Origin: Ardenticatenales bacterium
Lineage (GTDB): Bacteria; Chloroflexota; Anaerolineae; Ardenticatenales; Ardenticatenaceae
Direction: 5' to 3'
Assembly: GCA_020634795.1 (NCBI GenBank)
Contig: JACKAZ010000011.1
Location: 65,001 to 98,711, forward strand
Length of the DNA stretch: 33,711 bases
Shown in pieces: positions 31,067 to 33,711 of the stretch (position 1 is its first letter; each line of letters opens with the position of its first letter). The notes under the pieces were generated by a model, which was given only the letters and a program-made list of their open reading frames with translations, ran no database searches and was not told the DNA's origin. The position numbers and the translations under genes were made by a program.

Positions 31067-33238
31067 ATGTTCACAAAATACTGGAAACCGTTCTTATTCT
31101 CATTCGTCCTGATGGTCGGGATGTTGGCGGCCTGTTCTCCCTCAACCGACCGCGTGGGCGAAACCACTACCAGCGGCCCATCCCGTGCCACGGCCACTCG
31201 GGTCAAGCCTGCCGACGACTCTCCCTCCACCACGGAAAGTAATACGGCAACAGCGACATCCGACAGCGCGGCACAGCCGCCAAGCACATCGTTGGATATG
31301 GCGATGGTGGAAGCAGGCTTCAAGAAGGGAGGGTGCGCCGCGTGCCATGTCGTGCCGGGCATCAAGGGGGCCGTGGGGACGATCGGCCCCAATCTCAGCG
31401 AGATTGGTCAAGTCGTCAGTAGCCGCCTCTCGGATGGCAGCTATGAGGGGAGCGCTACTACGGTGGAAGCGTACCTTCACGAATCGATCGCCAACCCCGA
31501 TGCCTTCTTGCCCGATACCTGTCAAGGCGGGACATGTTCCCCCGGCCTGATGCCCGCCACACTCGCGGACAGCCTTTCGGCGGAGGAACTGGACAGTGTG
31601 GTGAGCTATCTCGCCAGCCTGCCGCTGACCGAAGGCAGCGGGCCTGCGGAGCAAACGAGCGCCGAAGAGGGCACCGAGGTCGTGTATGGCGCTGGCCCCG
31701 AAATGACGACCGAGGAATTCGCGTGGGCGAGCCAAACGTACTTCGAACGCTGCGCGGGCTGTCACGGAACGCTGCGGGCGGGCGCCACCGGGCCGGGCCT
31801 GACACCGGATTTAACGCAGCCCAAGGGCACTGCTGGCCTTGCGGCGATTATCTTTAACGGCACGACCGGCGGTATGCCCGACTGGGGCAAGCAGGAAGTT
31901 TTCACCCAAGAACAGAGCGAAATCATGGCGAAATTCATCCAGAATGAGCCGCCCGTGCCGCCCGAGATGTCGCTTCAGCAGATGAAGGATTCATGGGAAC
32001 TGATCGTCCCAGTCGACGAACGTCCGACCGAACCGCAAACAGATCGGGATTGGGAGAACTATTTTAGCGTCACGTTGCGTGATGCGGGTCAAGTCGCCAT
32101 CATCGATGGGGACACGTTCGAGGTGGTGAGCAAGGTCGATAGCGGCTACGCGGTGCATATCACCCGCATGTCGGCATCCGGTCGCTATGCCTATGTGATT
32201 GGGCGCGATGGCCGCTTGGCCCAAATCGACCTTTGGATGGAAACGCCGCAGGTGGTCGCACGGGTCCAGACCTGCTACGACGCGCGGTCGGTCGAGGTGA
32301 GCAAATACGAGGGTGAGAAAGGGGATTTCAGAGACAAGTATGCCGTCGTCGGCTGTTACTGGCCCCCCCATTTTGTCATCATTGATGGCCAAACCCTCGA
32401 ACCGATCAAGGTGGTCTCGACACGGAGCTACACCTGGGACACGGGCGAATACCACCAAGAGCCACGAGTCGCTTCCATCTTAGCTTCGCTCTACGAACCC
32501 GAGTGGGTCATCAATGTCAAGGAGACGGGGCAGACATGGCTCGTCAATTACGAAGATCCGCTGACGCCCGAGATCAAGATGATCAACGCCTCCCGCTTCC
32601 TTCATGACGGGGGACTGGATGCCACCCATCGCTACTTTATGGTCGCTGCCAATAACTCGAACCAGATTGTGATCATCGACCTGCAAGAGCGGAAACTCGA
32701 AAAGGTGGTGGATGTGGGCGAAGTGCCGCACCCGGGACGTGGCGCCAACTGGATTGATCCAGAGTTTGGCCCAGTCTGGTCAACCTCGCACTTGGGCGAA
32801 GGGGCGATCATTTCGATGGGGACCGATCCGGAAGGCCATCCTGATTATGCGTGGCAACAGGTACGCAAAACAGAGCTGCCCGGCTCGGGCAGCCTCTTCT
32901 TGAAAACACACCCGAATAGCCCATGGATTTGGGTCGACATGACGCTCAACCCCGATCCGACGACATCTCGAACGATCTGCGTCATTGCGAAGGCGGAGCC
33001 TGACAAGGTGCATCAATGTTGGGAAGCTTCGACCTACGGCCGTGCGGTCCACTTCGAGTACAACAAGCAGGGGACGCAGGTATGGGTCAGCATTTGGGGC
33101 GAAGCGGATCGACCGGGTGAAGTCGGAGAGATTGTGATCTACGACGATGCAACGCTTGAAGAAGTCCACCGCATTCCTGATCTGGTCACGCCGACCGGGA
33201 AGTTCAACGTCTATAACACGGTGAACGATATCTACTAG
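31067..33238 (+). CDS. nirS: Cytochrome cd1 nitrite reductase (NirS) with an extra N-terminal cytochrome c domain; lipoprotein
   Basis: This 723-aa enzyme reduces nitrite to NO in denitrification. The signal peptide MFTKYWKPFLFSFVLMVGMLAAC ends in a lipobox with Cys23, so it should be tethered to the outer face of the membrane. A Ser/Thr-rich spacer follows. Haem c site 1 is CAACH (90-94), in a NorC-like cytochrome domain to ~205. Haem c site 2 is CAGCH (229-233), the usual NirS cytochrome c domain. Residues ~325-723 are the eight-bladed d1-haem propeller: His364 (YAVHITRM) is the probable d1 ligand, and His513 (FLHDGG) and His555 (PHPGRG) are spaced as the active-site pair of known NirS. It ends TPTGKFNVYNT. 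Usual NirS has one c domain and about 560-600 residues. AGGAG lies 6 nt before the ATG. A strong terminator follows. Confidence 0.95.
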   Translation: MFTKYWKPFLFSFVLMVGMLAACSPSTDRVGETTTSGPSRATATRVKPADDSPSTTESNTATATSDSAAQPPSTSLDMAMVEAGFKKGGCAACHVVPGIKGAVGTIGPNLSEIGQVVSSRLSDGSYEGSATTVEAYLHESIANPDAFLPDTCQGGTCSPGLMPATLADSLSAEELDSVVSYLASLPLTEGSGPAEQTSAEEGTEVVYGAGPEMTTEEFAWASQTYFERCAGCHGTLRAGATGPGLTPDLTQPKGTAGLAAIIFNGTTGGMPDWGKQEVFTQEQSEIMAKFIQNEPPVPPEMSLQQMKDSWELIVPVDERPTEPQTDRDWENYFSVTLRDAGQVAIIDGDTFEVVSKVDSGYAVHITRMSASGRYAYVIGRDGRLAQIDLWMETPQVVARVQTCYDARSVEVSKYEGEKGDFRDKYAVVGCYWPPHFVIIDGQTLEPIKVVSTRSYTWDTGEYHQEPRVASILASLYEPEWVINVKETGQTWLVNYEDPLTPEIKMINASRFLHDGGLDATHRYFMVAANNSNQIVIIDLQERKLEKVVDVGEVPHPGRGANWIDPEFGPVWSTSHLGEGAIISMGTDPEGHPDYAWQQVRKTELPGSGSLFLKTHPNSPWIWVDMTLNPDPTTSRTICVIAKAEPDKVHQCWEASTYGRAVHFEYNKQGTQVWVSIWGEADRPGEVGEIVIYDDATLEEVHRIPDLVTPTGKFNVYNTVNDIY

Positions 33239-33296
33239 CCGTCAGATCGCTTTCACAAGGCTGATCAAAAGCCCAACGTCGCACCGTTGCACGACG

Positions 33297-33331
33297 GACC
33301 GCCCAATCACACCGATTGGGCGGTCTATTTT
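33297..33331 (+). terminator. Intrinsic terminator after nirS
   Basis: GACCGCCCAATC (33297-33308) pairs perfectly with GATTGGGCGGTC (33314-33325) around a 5-nt loop, followed by TATTTT. It overlaps the stop codon of the convergent small gene at 33325-33327 and may serve both strands, although the minus strand lacks a T tract. Confidence 0.85.
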
Positions 33332-33618
33332 GTGGCACAATGGGGACAGTGGCGCGGGTCGTCGAGAGACTGGAAGCGCGCCGCGCAGACGGCAAAGACC
33401 GTCATGCGCGGAAAGAGACCGAAGCGGCGCACGACATGGCCCTCCACCACCAGCGCTTCGCAATCGCTTTCGCGCACGACCGAGGGCACAGGGCAGCTCG
33501 CGCACAGCTTCAGCGACCACTGCTCGTGTTCGCCCTGCCGTTCCAGCAGCCGACAGCGCATCACCTCGCGTCCGCGAAAGGCATCGTGGTGGAAGAAGGG
33601 GCAGTCGGGGAGCTTCAT
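33325..33618 (-). CDS. Small eight-cysteine protein of unknown function
   Basis: This 97-aa protein is one I do not recognise. Its Cys residues are at 6, 22, 39, 42, 53, 78, 91 and 94, with CxxC pairs at 39-42 (CASC) and 91-94 (CPHC), and nearby His at 10, 11, 90 and 93. That pattern suits two Zn sites or one or more Fe-S clusters. The C-terminal half (ALVVEGHVVRRFGLFPRM..DDPRHCPHC) is the part repeated in the truncated copy at 29870-30018. No signal peptide or membrane segment is seen, so it should be cytoplasmic. It is convergent with nirS, and its stop codon lies in the nirS terminator. No Shine-Dalgarno sequence is seen. The conserved relic with silent differences supports it being a true gene. 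Confidence 0.75.
   Translation of the reverse strand: MKLPDCPFFHHDAFRGREVMRCRLLERQGEHEQWSLKLCASCPVPSVVRESDCEALVVEGHVVRRFGLFPRMTVFAVCAARFQSLDDPRHCPHCATK
33338..33456 (+). repeat. 119-bp direct repeat, right copy
   Basis: This is the partner of 29883-30001, in the same orientation, at a distance of 3455 bp. Here it is the 3' part of the intact eight-cysteine gene. Confidence 0.9.
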
Positions 33619-33642
33619 GGTGCGTTTCTGGTGTGTTTCGTG

Positions 33643-33680
33643 TGGAGCCTGTCCTGAACGAAGTGAAGGATTTTGGGTTC
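33643..33680 (+). repeat. Dispersed ~40-bp element, degenerate copy 3
   Basis: GGAGCCTGTCCTGAACGAAG followed by TGAAGGATTTTGGGTTC resembles the core of the elements at 1455-1497 and 14546-14590. It lies upstream of the eight-cysteine gene, at the right end of the window. Nothing else is seen from 33681 to 33711. Confidence 0.55.
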
Positions 33681-33711
33681 TTAAAGGCGAGTTTAGGCGG
33701 TTAAATTATCT

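Overview
The window comes from a GC-rich bacterium, most likely a member of the Chloroflexota (Anaerolineae/Caldilinea/Ardenticatenia side). The left edge holds the 5' two thirds of a 16S rRNA gene on the minus strand; its V3-V4 pattern looks like Chloroflexota, but this was judged by eye without alignment. The gene content fits a cell without an outer membrane: envelope proteins are lipoproteins or carry C-terminal anchors, and there are many GT2/GT4 glycosyltransferases. Intergenic DNA is full of short tandem repeats with 7-, 9-, 20- and 46-bp periods.

Layout. 1-994: 16S rRNA (minus, partial), read from two tandem sigma70-type promoters at 1115-1142 and 1328-1356. 1367-1660: repeat-rich spacer. 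1748-8894 (plus): a surface-glycan cluster with a Wzt-like ABC ATPase, a GT4-like enzyme, two overlapping GT2 enzymes (one with a Pro-rich linker and coiled coil) and a further GT4. 8909-9934: a luciferase-like (F420-type) oxidoreductase. 9870-10106 (minus): a VapB-like antitoxin remnant. 10165-14381 (minus): a glycogen-synthase-like glycosyltransferase, a secreted TolB-type beta-propeller protein and an overlapping HMA copper-chaperone gene. 14826-17407 (plus): a complete polar amino-acid ABC transporter (lipoprotein SBP, internal terminator, permease, ATPase). 17563-20004 (minus): a large secreted subtilase behind a predicted ~280-nt structured leader. 20541-21293: a GC-rich 20-bp repeat array without a gene. 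21593-24949 (plus): malate dehydrogenase and two GT4 enzymes. 25151-29811 (plus): fluoride channel crcB, an MrfA/YprA-like DEAD/DEAH helicase carrying an embedded HNH nuclease motif, a CPBP membrane protease and a small unknown protein. 29870-33618: a Crp/Fnr regulator and a cytochrome cd1 nitrite reductase (nirS), bracketed by two direct 119-bp repeats that are the 3' ends of a full and a truncated copy of a small eight-cysteine protein gene.

How the parts work together. The left cluster probably makes and exports a cell-surface polysaccharide, although no Wzm permease is present. The transporter supplies amino acids. The right end is a compact nitrite-respiration module: a DNR/FNR-like regulator beside a membrane-tethered NirS with an additional cytochrome c domain. 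The most unusual points are the HNH motif inside the DUF1998-type helicase, the lipoprotein di-cytochrome NirS, the direct repeats around crp-nirS, and the array of 7-mer and 9-mer intergenic repeats.
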